Of a stretch of DNA of 64,000 nt, positions 33,722-64,000 are shown one piece after another; positions within the stretch are counted from its first letter, which is position 1, and every line of letters begins with the position of its first letter. The stretch covers positions 14,317,765 through 14,381,764 of the forward strand of contig NC_091137.1 of assembly GCF_041381155.1 (NCBI RefSeq), given 5' to 3'. Made by a program: the position numbers and the translations under genes. Under the pieces are notes generated by a model. That model worked only from the letters and a program-made list of their open reading frames with translations, was not told where the DNA came from and searched no databases. The DNA is from Argopecten irradians. Taxonomy: Eukaryota > Mollusca > Bivalvia > Pectinida > Pectinidae.

Positions 33722-35116
33722 TTTGTCCAAGTGTGTGTGTGTTGTATAAGTCACATGATAAGCTGAACTTTGACCTAACCACAAACTATAACTCGATGTC
33801 ACGCGGTTTATGACAGGTTCCTATTCGGACATTTGTGATGTTATTTATTTGTTTTATTCTACTCGAACATACTTAATATTCTATGTTTAGAAGTAAAATA
33901 TAAAGCTTCATTTTGAAAATAATAGCCGTTTCTTTATTGTGATGTATTGCTTTTACGTATTTAAATGTGTTTCTTTTAGCCAAGGACGTACTTATAAATC
34001 CTTGGCTAATCCTTCTCAGCAGTTCTCAATACCGGTAACGCTTGCGTCAGTTAATTAGCGACTATTGTATATCACGCTTAGACTAAGTGCTGTTTACATG
34101 TTTGTTCCTGTATATTTTGTATATTCACTTTAGGCCTAGGTTTAGAAGTGTAGAGTTGGATATTTCTCCGCTCCGCACCCGACTGTAATAAATCACAATA
34201 TATAGAAAATATCATCTTTGGATTATCCTTGTTCACAGACTACATTAGAGCTATTTCCCCAATACATTAGCTGTAGCGCTGTGAAAGTTAAAACGTTAAC
34301 TCTATTCTACAGACCCAAACGCCTGTGACCTAACAATGGAATTAATCATCTACTACTAACATCTACCAGGCTATCAACCTCCTTCATCGTGTCAAAGATT
34401 ATGTTGATATTGAAGTTGATATTTATTTTAATGTTAAATTTGATTTGGGTGTTTTTTTAATTGTTCTAAGGTCGTAGTTGTGACCGTGTCAGAAGAGAGT
34501 TTGATCCAGTCTAAAATTGTTCTTGGAAAGAATGCATATATTCGACAATCTAGATCTGTTCTACAATAATTAGTTTGATAGGAGAAAGGTGAGAGTGTCT
34601 CATTGGGCGAGTTTGTGGTTTTGAATATTGTTCTTTGTTTATAGCAACAAGCCCATGGGTGATCTAATTATACATCGTGATTGGACGAGCATCCCTACGT
34701 CTACAAGATAATAAGTTTGGGCAATGAAGATGTTGTAGCATGTTACTGACACTTTAGGTGTTGTGATATAAGAAATATAATGTACGTATTTCCAATACTG
34801 TAATATTCATTATCTGAATTGTATAAATTTACATCAAATTTGTCATGAGACGAAAACTGTGAAGTTATATAGTGTCTTCCTCCCAACGTTTTGCTTAGTT
34901 TGTTTTTTTTTCGTTTTGTTTTCGTACAGCATTTCAAAGTCAACCATTAAGATCTTTTGAAGGCACGGACTTTCTCAAAATGAGAACATTGATTTTGAAA
35001 AATATGGCCGTTATAATCGTCGAAGTGATGTATTTATGTAGATAATGACTATTAGGTAACTAATATCTCTTTCATAACAACAGAGTCCCCATTACAGATA
35101 AGATATACGTTAAAAC

Positions 35117-35284
35117 AAATAATATACTTAAACGAATGTGTCATAGACAAATAATATACTTAAACGAATGTGTCATAGACAAATAATATACTTAAACGAA
35201 TGTGTCATAGACAAATAATATACTTAAACGAATGTGTCATAGACAAATAATATACTTAAACGAATGTGTCATAGACAAATAATT
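35117..35284. repeat. 32-bp tandem repeat, five copies
   Basis: The unit is ACAAATAATATACTTAAA followed by CGAATGTGTCATAG. The copies are practically identical, which suggests a recent expansion. Confidence 0.95.
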
Positions 35285-35691
35285 CAGATTTGGTACGTAA
35301 ACCTTTCCTTGAACCAACTTGAGCTACAATAATGTTCCCAGTTCTTAGTTTATTGATACATGAACAACAACAACAACAAAAAACCGGTCCACGATATTCC
35401 TAAATACCTGTAATTTACTAAAAAAAATTACCACCATTATCAATCTCTATCTCATTTCCATATTTAAATCCTGCTTCTGAAGAATTTCGATTTTGGTTTT
35501 ATCAGTAGAGAAAGAATTACGAGGCCAATAAATCATACGGAGACGAAAATTGCCCAAATTAATAAAATGACTTTAGTGTAGCCAATTTCTTCTCTCCTCA
35601 AAAAAAAAGAAGTTTTTTTTTCGGGTGCACGAAGAAAATAATGCCAGAATGACGCATCGTCGGGAACCCATGAACCGTCGATATAGTTGTA

Positions 35692-35914
35692 GTGTTCACC
35701 ACAGAGATCTGATTGAGAATTAGTTACAGATTATATAATCATGGACCCACCAGAGTACTAGTACTTTGTAGAGTTTATAATATGATTTTTATCGTTTTTT
35801 TTTTTTTTTTTTTTTTATCTAGACCTCTAAAACTATCTAAAAATGGTCTTAGGGCACTCTGGTAGGTCCATGTATATAATCTATAACTAATTTTCAGATC
35901 CCTGTGCTGTTCAC
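35692..35914. mobile_element. Foldback MITE-like element with ~65-bp inverted arms
   Basis: The left arm starts GTGTTCACCACAGAGATCTG and reaches ATGGACCCACCAGAGTA; the right arm mirrors it (CACTCTGGTAGGTCCATG ... TGTGCTGTTCAC). A poly-T run lies in the centre. A truncated relative is at 1072-1170. Confidence 0.85.
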
Positions 35915-36008
35915 AAGCGGCTGTGTGTTTTCGACCATATGGGAAAGGCGAAAAGCACAGTTACCTATGTGCCAACATAACGACCTTTCTGATTGGTTGT
36001 AAAGTTTA

Positions 36009-36135
36009 ACGCATTAAATGTCAACGTGACAAAATAATTATTGACGTGATAAAAAATATTTAACGCGTTAAATGTAACACGTTAAATGTTTTTTATCACG
36101 TCAATAATTATTTTATCACGTTAACATTTAACGCG
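36009..36135. repeat. Palindrome rich in TTAACGCGTTAA, arms about 58 bp
   Basis: The left arm AAATAATTATTGACGTGATA and its mirror TATCACGTCAATAATTATTT flank a centre near 36070. Further single TTAACGCGTTAA-type motifs continue to about 36215. No coding potential. Confidence 0.88.
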
Positions 36136-36244
36136 TTAGCATTTAACGCGTAAAATGCAGTTTTAACGCGTTAAAAGTGTGTTTAACGCATTAAATATTA
36201 ACGCGTTAAATTATCTCGTTTCTGATATGAACGGCCTTTCATAT

Positions 36245-36700
36245 TCAGGGGGATACATTAATGTAATACAAAAATAAATTCGGCCCAAGGACCGATCCCT
36301 GGGGGACCCCTGACTCGACTGGAACATAAGATGACAGTTCACCGTTGACAATGACTGATTGTATTCTATCACTAAAAATTTTTTTTATCCAATTTAGAAT
36401 ATTTCCCCTGATACCATAACTATTCAATATATGTAGTAAAAGATTGTTGCTAGCTTTATCAAAGGCCTTAGAAAAATCAAGTATGACATCTGTTTGTTTG
36501 TTTGCATCAACAGTTTGGGAAACATCTTCAATAAATTCTTTAAGTTGTATCTAACAGGATCTGGATTGTCGAAAACCATGCTTTAAGATAAAGGGGGTTG
36601 TGTTCATCAGCATGGGGCATGATGTTGTTTACGATAACATGTTCTAAGATTTTACTACAAATATCTACATGTTAGTGAGATTGGTCGATAATTTTCCGGG
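36245..36700 (-). mobile_element. LINE reverse-transcriptase fragment
   Basis: The minus strand encodes, across frameshifts, the RT motif-A region DVILDFSKAFDK (about 36450-36490). Then come LNSYGIRGNILNWIKKI and motif B, VESGVPQGSVLGPNLF (about 36265-36320). It stops at YINVSP near 36245, before the catalytic YxDD, so it is a truncated jockey/CR1-like copy. Confidence 0.88.
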
Positions 36701-37800
36701 TTTTATTTTAGGCTAGAACCTTTTTGGAGAGGCATGAGCCACTTTCCAGTCTGATGGTATGGTACGGTACCTGAATCTATATATGATATGGTGTTCTCAT
36801 ATGTTATGTGCTAGGAACGATTCATAAATAAAAACAGGTCTTGGATTTCTTTCATCTTGAAGAATTGCAGTTGATTTATAAAATAGATAGACACCAACAA
36901 ACTCCAAATTTTACTTAGCGAAACTTACTTTTTATTTCTGTTGGTGCAAATAGACACCAAGGCCTCAGAAATAATATCAACTACATAGCTCCTAATTTCA
37001 GGCTTTCAATCACTAACCTTCGTCTTTAAAAATTTGGAACTCTCTTGATTATGGTATCAGATCAATGCCTTTCGCATCTTTTAAAACGACTCCCTTCTCT
37101 AACTTCCCTCTTCCTGTGCCCAGCTACTATCTACATGGAATTGAAAACTTAAGATACTTCATTCCAAATTAAGACATAGGTTATCTGGATTGCTCGATTT
37201 TTTTTCGAAGAAATACAGGTTAATTGGCTTGCAAAAATCATTCAAAGCTCGGAAAAACTGGCCATATCAGATCACAATACAATGTAATAGCATGTTTATT
37301 TAACTGATTAACAGTTACTTAAAAGTAATTAGCCAAGGGTTTTAACACATTGGTTGCCAAATCATAAGCCTTCTTTAATTTAGTCACTATATATGAAGGA
37401 CTTATATCCATGCTATATATTTAACATTTAATATTTATTACAAATGCTCCCTTTAGTTCTAAGTCTAAGTGGGATCGGCTAAATTATATATATTATGAAT
37501 CTTCGATTAACTAACATATAATGAATTTGGCCGATCCACTTATAAATGAGTGTACAACATACTACAAATACATACGTGTAATAACAAACACTTAGAAGGG
37601 AAACATATAAATTATATACATTTCACCAGAGATTTAAATATTTAAATCTCTGATTTCACTAATCAATTATTGTTAATTTTTAACAATTGCATAACAATTA
37701 CTTTATAGTAAAATTATTCTAATTATGATATCTTTGAAACTGTCAAGATATACAAGACTGTATCGTCGATGACAAGACTGATGAATACTAGAAATATGTT
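36701..37800. other. No gene recognised
   Basis: AT-rich sequence. A weak match to LINE C-terminal wording (FRLSITNLRL near 37000) is too broken to claim. Confidence 0.4.
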
Positions 37801-37891
37801 GAATGACTCATTTTACCAATCCAATCAAAATCCTACCTAATGTCACGTGATACAGGTAAAGGGACAGAATCCACGCACACCTGCGCTGGTC

Positions 37892-57538
<19,647 letters not shown>

Positions 57539-58801
57539 ATACTTTGTGTCAAAAGTTACAAAAATATATGTCTTACATATCAACAGTTAGGCAAAATATA
57601 CGTCTTACATATCAACAGTTAGGCAAAATATACATCTTACATATCAGCAATTAGCAAATTAGAAGTTTTACATATCAACTGTTTGGCAAAATGTAGAATT
57701 TCCTATCAACAGTTAGGCATTTAGGTGTTGCATATGAAGTTTTGAAGTATGTAATCTGTCATACAGAACATGACACAATATGTCAACAGTTAGTATTTCT
57801 GAAGAATTGAAGATTGCAATTGTAACAAAAGGCTAACTGCTCCTGATGTTATTCACAACTTGTTTTCATCAGTATGTTTCATTTGTAAAAGATACACTAT
57901 GCCTTGAAACACATTTGTGTATAGCTGGTCATGATGTAGTCTTTATCCACATAAATTCTTGTTTGAATTTTGATATCACTTTCAAGTTTGTCTTTATTCA
58001 GTTTATGTCAAGAAATCTCAAATTATACTTTTGTATTTTTTTTCTGTCTTTTAAGGATAAAATTGATATGTAGGTTAGTCTGAAGTGAGAGGCCATATTT
58101 TATTGTGATAAATTTGATTTAAGATTACATATCATTATCATAATCAAAGAAACGGATTGTGTAGATAATTTGTACATTGTAAAATAATAATTTGTATATT
58201 TTGTAAATAGAAAACTTTTTATACAAGCTCCTTCATTGTAATATAATCATCCATGTCCGTTAGATTGTCTCCCATCTTTTTTTCCTATATGTTATCATTT
58301 ATATATATGTGTGTCAAAAAGTAGCTCAGTTCAATTCTACTATTTACATTCCAAAAGAGGTGATTTACAGCAATTTTTATATATTAAAAGTTTTGCTTTA
58401 TTCTTTTACCTTTGATTTTCGTAAAATGCAGGAATTAGAACAAATTACAACAGAATTGGTCAATATTGCACATATTAGGTAAAGAAAATCTAGTCCTTGT
58501 TTTCGTATTTCACTGTTTAATATACATATTTTTTTGTGAGAAAATTCTCATGTTGAAATTGAATGCCTTCCAAATTAATCCAAAGCTGAGTACCTAAGTC
58601 ATCTGTTTTAATTGCCATGATCAATAGCAGTTCGTGTTTGTCTAGGTATGGACAAGACTGAGATTTATATGAGAGAGAAAGAAAAGAGTATGCTTGTTAA
58701 TATCTAGCAATTAATGTCAACCGTCAATCTGAAATGTGGATAAATACAACAATTTCAAGCTTTATGTGATAGTATGGAGGCACCAAATTTGGAAAAATAA
58801 A
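57539..58801 (+). other. Probable 3' UTR of the neurexin IV gene
   Basis: Sequence after the TAG. At 57575-57735 there are about five units of ACATATCAACAGTTAGGCAAA (~36 bp, decaying). An AATAAA lies at 58796-58801 before an A-rich stretch, and another AATAAA lies near 59250. Which is used cannot be told from sequence alone. Confidence 0.55.
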
Positions 58802-58859
58802 AAAAAAAACAAAAAAAAACGGGGAGATAATTACAATCACAGGTTAAATAAATCTAGAT

Positions 58860-60150
58860 AATTGTGCTATTTAGAGACAATTGACTATTCAATACCTTTT
58901 GACTCAGCAATGTAATAATTCCATATGTTTTCGGGAAATGAATTGACTTCTCTGGAGTTTTCTTTTCATTCAGTATAGAAATACCTAAGGCTTAGTATGT
59001 TAGTGAAACTGACTTTGTATTGGAGAAGAAACTCATTTCAGAACAACTAATATATCTAACTATATATTACATGCAGAACTAAGCTATTATTATAAAACTG
59101 TATCTGGAGCGTTATTCAGGACAACAGAGCCATGGGTGAGAGGTTGAAGAATGTGTGTTAGATGGAGGAGGTGTGAAAGTGCTCAAGTATCGAAATGAAT
59201 TATTTTTATACACAATTTATAATTGATAAAAAATGTGTAGTATTGATGCAATAAATGAAATAAATCAGATGTACTAACAAACAAATGTTGATGTCATTCT
59301 TAAAATGTCCACCCAGTCAAGTAGGCAGCCTATTAGTCGTCTTAACTACATATTACAGAGTTATCTGCCCTTTAGGGTAGGTATTAATTGTTATATCACA
59401 AGTTTGTGTACCAAAATGGTGTCATCTCTGAAAAATATGGCATTACTCTCAAATTCACAATCCATACTTACTGACAAGGGGAAGATCACTCTGTAACATG
59501 TGAAGAATAGGTAAAGAAAGCAGTTCATCAGGATCATTTACTGCAGGCCTACGTATACACGTATTACCATAAACCACTTTAAACCACATAAATTTCCATT
59601 AAGGGCTCTTACTGAGAATCGTTCGTTAATTTATAAAGTTTTACAATTATTCACGAAACATTTGAATTTGCATAATTACGTGAAAATTTGTATCTTGCGT
59701 GGTTTATAGTAGTCCAAAGGTGGAACTGGAATATTTCAGAAAATCTAGTCATGAAATAAGCCTAACATGGCTGTCGTGTCGGCTCTAACAGGATTGTCTC
59801 CTTCCTCACAACCATACCAACATAAAAGACAAAGGCACCAATAAAAATGGAGAGCGCCTTCAAGCTGAAATTTTATATTGATGTAGACGGGGTGTGTAAT
59901 TAACAACAACGTGGGTCTTCCAGTCTACGCTTTATTGGATCGAAATATACAAAAAACCTACAACAAGGCTTGCCAAAAACAGGTCATAAATTGCTATACT
60001 TGTGTCCATGCTGTCCTGTTCAAGGAACAAATGTAGGTAAGGGCCTTTTGTCTTGCTGACAATTCTTGTCTTAAGGATATTGTGATGACCTCAGAATTAG
60101 TAATACCCTCTGAGAAATCATTTTAATCAAATTAAAGTGCTGAAGAACTG
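58860..60150. other. No gene recognised
   Basis: AT-rich sequence with chance ORFs only. It may hold the end of the neurexin IV 3' UTR. Confidence 0.4.
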
Positions 60151-60154
60151 AAGA

Positions 60155-61130
60155 ACAGCAGTTTTTAGTGCGAGCGTACTCACACTATTATTTTCCTTGT
60201 AGGGTGTAGACATGTAGTCTGTACATCTGCTATGCGCAGATTCCAACTGCGCATGCGATACCGGAAGTCAGTGTCTTATACCGTTTAATAGATTTCACCG
60301 TGATTTAGTGACACCAACCTTTCAAAAACATATACTAAGATATACTTGTCAGCGATAAATAACTATAAATTAACAACAGTGACCTTACACAGTGCTAACG
60401 CATTTGTTTTGTGTAAACGTCAAACGGCGTATCATACAAATTCTTGCATCGGTCACGATATTCTAAGCATTTGATGGACTTTGGAAACTTTCGGAAAAAT
60501 ACAATGCAAATCAGGTTTATATAGTCAATAAAAGGAAGTGACGAAACGAATAACTTTTAGTACTGGTCACATATTTAAATTACATCACCCTAGGTCCTAG
60601 ATGTACATTGCACCCTGTGACCACAGACCATATTGGCTGCAGTTCTTATAAATATTTATAAAATTACACAGTCTTGCGTAAGAGAAACAGAATAAAAAAA
60701 ACAACATTATAAAATATCATTCTAAGTATCTGAGCTCTAGATCTAATGTACCACAGAAAGGCTCAGGTAAGTCACCATGTGCAAAGAGACTGGACAGTGT
60801 TCTAGCGGACCACTATTTTGAACAGCAAAACAAGTCTATCATATCACTATCAATATGATAATAAACAAACTTCTATATAACAAAGAACACACTTAACAAA
60901 GTTCAAAGCAATTTCACATTTAAAGTTCTGATGAAGTAAAGGAAAGTATTTATTACAATGCACGAAGGGCGTAAACCATCTCCTTGCAATAGTCCAAAGG
61001 ATAATGAGCTAAAGTGCTACGTACACCTGAGGATGATTTCATACTGGAAATTAAATTTAAGAAGTAGTTAGCGAGCACTTAATGTCTATTGTCTAACAGA
61101 CATATTTCTAGTTTAAATATTTTCCGAGGA
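60155..61130 (+). repeat. About 1-kb dispersed repeat, copy 2
   Basis: The inverted counterpart of 25240-26370. It opens with GTGCGAGCGTACTCACAC and includes TACATCTGCTATGCGCAGA, CTAAGATATACTTGTCAG, TATATAGTCAATAAAAGG, GAACAGCAAAACAAGTCTAT and CACGAAGGGCGTAAACCATC. No coding capacity is recognised. Confidence 0.8.
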
Positions 61131-62966
61131 CCACATTGAATTCCATACTGAATGGGGAAATATTTCCTTTATAAAGTTAAGAAATGGACCAAAATGGTTT
61201 AATGATGTAATATGACACAAAACTGTAGAAATGACAACAAAACATCTGAGTAATCTTACAATGCTTTATATAAAATAGTAGTAAGGTTTTCTCTCTATAT
61301 CTTCATTATACAAACAAAAGAAGCAATCTACATATTTGGAGATCAATATTTATAAAACTTAAGATTCCAAATGCCAGATCTTTCACTCTGGTAAGCTGAG
61401 GTCTATCTGTAACATCTAATTTTTAATTTTAATAGTTCATTATTTTCTTCATTCCATGATTGCAGAAAATCTTAAATCTATTTGTAGAATCTACAATTAA
61501 TCTGCTGAACACATTGAATTTCGTGTTGTAGAATATGAAGCAGCCATACCACAGTCCATACCGCAGTCAGGGTATCCAGCGTTATAGAGAAAAATTCAAG
61601 TTTTAGTACCAAATATAAAATAACTACGAGCAAAAATTTAAAAAAAAAACCAAAACATTGTAAACCATCTTTAAACATGGTTACTGCACAGGTCATGAAA
61701 CATTGTGAATTTCAAATATATCGTAACTAAAAAAGAATACAGCTGTTAGTATATATTATTAAAATTTTATTTCATGTTTTTGATGATGGATACATTTCCT
61801 TTCATGATCAAACTGTGTACTATGAATTCAATTGAAAATATATCATCAACTAAATATAGGTGTCTCCTACAACCAACTGTGTATGATGAACTCTGCATAG
61901 TATCAGCATAAAAGGATCTACAACATTTCAAATATACTTCTATAAGAAAATTTGCTTCATTGGTGATGGATCATTTGGAGACATATTTTAAAGAAAAAAA
62001 AAACAAACTCAAATGAATATTGTCAAGTGTTTCAAAAATCAGAAAAAAACTTATTGGGGCTAGGCCCCTTGTGGGTTTAATGTGAGGTATAATTGAGAAT
62101 ATAATAATATAATATATAACTAAAAACAAATCTATATTAACCTACTTCATGTCAGTAAAAAACATGCCTATAAAGCTACAATGTCCCCTCATCAACACAA
62201 ATAGATTGCACGTATGGTTCGAGTCAAAAATTTCTGTCATTGAGCAAAAACAAAGATGGAAAACAGCACCTAGTTCAATAATCTTTTTTACAGGTTTTGA
62301 TAATATGAACAAAACATCTGTCTGACATTTATGAGTGGTTGATGAAGAAACATGAAGGACTGTTAACAAATCATACATAGGTATTCAAAGTATCGACAAA
62401 CATGACGGTAGTTAGCACAAGGGATATTCACCACTTGGTTCACACAGTACCACACTGACACCAAAGTCTCTTTTACCCAATCACCAACAAAGATATGATA
62501 CCAGCCTTAGGGCAGATTTGGATTATTGTGATGCAACTCACGATGTCTATTTTTTTTTTATTTTCAGAGTGGAAGTCTACCATTATCTTTCAAGTCACAC
62601 TGCAGATCTTCACAATTTAAAGGATTTTACAGCCCATATCAAGTTAACTAGGTTTAAAGAAACCAGAAATTTTTTTCAAATACTAACCTCGGTGTAAACC
62701 ATTCCTAAAACTTTGTTTTTTATATAAATAAATATTCGTTCAGTAATTTCTCTCTTATATTAGCACTTAATAGAAACAAGTAGTTAACTAAAACATTAAC
62801 TGAAAAAACAGCAGCTGATCGAGGACATTAAATGCAAAACAGCTGCTCATTGGTCACAAAGTAACTGTAACAGTTGCTGATTGGTCGACCATTGTCACTA
62901 TCGGTTGCTGATTGGTTGACAGCATAAGAAGCAACAACAGCTGATGATTGGTTGAGGATGTATTTC
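61131..62966. other. Probable 3' UTR/downstream region of DARS1; no other gene seen
   Basis: Minus-strand AATAAA words occur near 62555 and 61757 and could end the DARS1 transcript. The ORFs at 61478-61696 and 62142-62378 match nothing I recognise. Confidence 0.45.
62848..62955 (-). repeat. Cluster of CCAATCAGC motifs in the DARS1 3' UTR
   Basis: On the minus strand, CCAATCATCAGC, CCAATCAGCAACC, CCAATCAGCAACTG and, just beyond at about 62848, CCAATGAGCAGC are spaced roughly every 35 bp. It looks like a degenerate ~35-bp tandem repeat right after the stop codon. Confidence 0.7.
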
Positions 62967-64000
62967 TTATGGGGTGAGTCTCTTGGGGTCGCGGGGGAAC
63001 ATGGATGTCTTCCTGATGTTGTCAAGGCCAAGGTACAACATACATACCCTCTCCATACCTGAAGTTATAAATATCGGGTATCAATTTAAAAATTACATAC
63101 ATATGATTAAAGGCCCAATATCCGTATCTTTCTTATTTTTTTCGTGATTAAGAAGAATGTTGAAAAAAAAATCCTGTTGTAAATCATAGAGAGACAGGAC
63201 TAAATCGAAGTCAAGATGAGCGATAATGATTCGTAATATTTTTTAAAAAATCAAATAAATATTAACTATCGCTAGGTGGGTCCCACCTAGTCAAACAAGC
63301 CGAAGTTAGCCGACAATGTAACGTCTTTGCCGAGAACGTCATGTGACTACCGTAACTACGTAACGTCTGTCCGAACTCTTCCTAAAACGGGTCATGAACT
63401 TTCCGATTTCCGTTCGGCAATACTCGTAACTTCTATGGCGACCAGTTTAAAATAAAGGCATGTTTACATGTATCGACTTTCAACAACTGCTGTACCAAAG
63501 TTATTAAAAAAACATTATGAATATTAATATATCTTAATTTTAACTACATCTACAAATACTAACAATATCGGAGTCAAATTTATCTTGAATTTTTGTTGAT
63601 AGTTACGTATAGTGTGGCTTTAAGTTTTATCTTCAGTTTTGATCCTTGTCTAAGTTTATTTAGGTTTTATTAAAAAGATTTTAAGCTTGTCGTTCTCAAT
63701 TGACATTGTATTGAATTTTCTGAAAGGAGTCTTCAATTTTTTAAATAAGGAACAGATTAAATATGACAATGTAAAGAAGCCAGTTTGTACTTCAGACATC
63801 AGACAACCAGAAATCCAACATCAGCATATAAAGAACAGTCAGATAACAGACCTCATATTCTTTAAAATAACCTCTCAACCAATGTTATGTAAATCTACAG
63901 ATTTTTCCATCAAAATGTTATGACAAACTTAAGTTAAGGATCAAACATGTGTATGGGGTTACTACACTGCTACATACCTATTCCACCTCCAGCGTGGGGC
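62967..64000 (-). CDS. DARS1: Aspartyl-tRNA synthetase, cytoplasmic: last two exons (partial)
   Basis: This class II synthetase charges tRNA-Asp. Exon 64000-63978 (cut by the window edge) encodes PHAGGGI plus the first base of a Gly codon. Exon 63058-62967 completes G and encodes [18 protein letters not shown], then [11 protein letters not shown] and TAA. Together they give GGGIGMERV, the class II motif 3 with its ATP-binding arginine, and the DARS1 C-terminal signature [12 protein letters not shown] at the exact C-terminus. The intron between is 919 bp with GT/AG ends. The ending excludes asparaginyl-tRNA synthetase, which ends differently. All upstream exons lie beyond 64000. Confidence 0.95.

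Larger units (their letters stand above)
33722..37891. other. Intergenic region between divergent AGMO and neurexin IV genes
   Basis: It contains both upstream regions, a small palindrome (TAGCCAAGGA...TCCTTGGCTA, 33977-34010), a five-copy 32-bp repeat, two foldback structures and a LINE fragment. Close upstream of the neurexin IV ATG are a CCAAT-like CCAATCCAATC near 37828 and an E-box CACGTG near 37852. Their use as promoter elements is inference. Confidence 0.6.

Noticed and set aside
36980..37170. Possible LINE C-terminal piece on the plus strand
   Set aside because: Only short, frame-broken similarity (FRLSITNLRL and a WNSL-like word). Too weak to claim.

Overview
This is a eukaryotic, repeat-rich window. 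It probably comes from a bivalve mollusc: all three genes are animal genes with many small exons, and the dispersed AACAAGAGGCCC repeat families are of the kind common in bivalve genomes. The taxon is inferred, not proven. I assembled the genes by hand from splice signals, reading-frame phase and family similarity.

Genes. (1) Alkylglycerol monooxygenase (AGMO/TMEM195-like) is on the minus strand. Nine exons run from the ATG at 33721 down to 18840, and the last ~90 residues were not found. (2) A complete neurexin IV/contactin-associated-protein (Caspr, CNTNAP) gene is on the plus strand, 37892-57538. It has 24 coding exons with consistent phases and encodes 1314 residues: signal peptide, discoidin, LamG, LamG, EGF, fibrinogen-like, LamG, EGF, LamG, membrane segment, protein-4.1 site and a C-terminal EWFI PDZ ligand. 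(3) The last two coding exons of cytoplasmic aspartyl-tRNA synthetase (DARS1) are on the minus strand, 62967-63058 and 63978-64000. The gene continues past the right edge. AGMO and the neurexin IV gene are divergent, about 4.2 kb apart.

Layout. 1-8.1 kb: LINE remnant, small inverted-repeat elements, a duplicated repeat and a degenerate 36-bp minisatellite. 8.1-10.8 kb: a 27-bp minisatellite. 10.8-15.9 kb: a decayed Ty3/gypsy LTR retrotransposon on the minus strand with the unusual order gag-protease-integrase-reverse transcriptase (Gmr1-like). It has a 5' LTR and a tRNA-Pro-like primer site, but is cut off inside or just after reverse transcriptase by the minisatellite. 15.9-18.8 kb: two related dispersed repeat families. 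18.8-33.7 kb: AGMO, whose introns hold a 4-kb 43-bp satellite, a 30-bp minisatellite and several terminal-inverted-repeat (TIR) elements. 33.7-37.9 kb: intergenic, with long palindromes and a LINE fragment. 37.9-57.5 kb: the neurexin IV gene, with TIR elements in at least five introns. 57.5-64 kb: its 3' end, a second, inverted copy of a ~1-kb repeat, and the DARS1 3' end.

The most notable observations are the integrase-before-RT retrotransposon, a 64-bp tandem array in neurexin IV intron 3 that carries about 20 copies of the exon-4 splice acceptor, and the abrupt joins between transposons and minisatellites. I see no CRISPR, operon, tRNA or rRNA gene.
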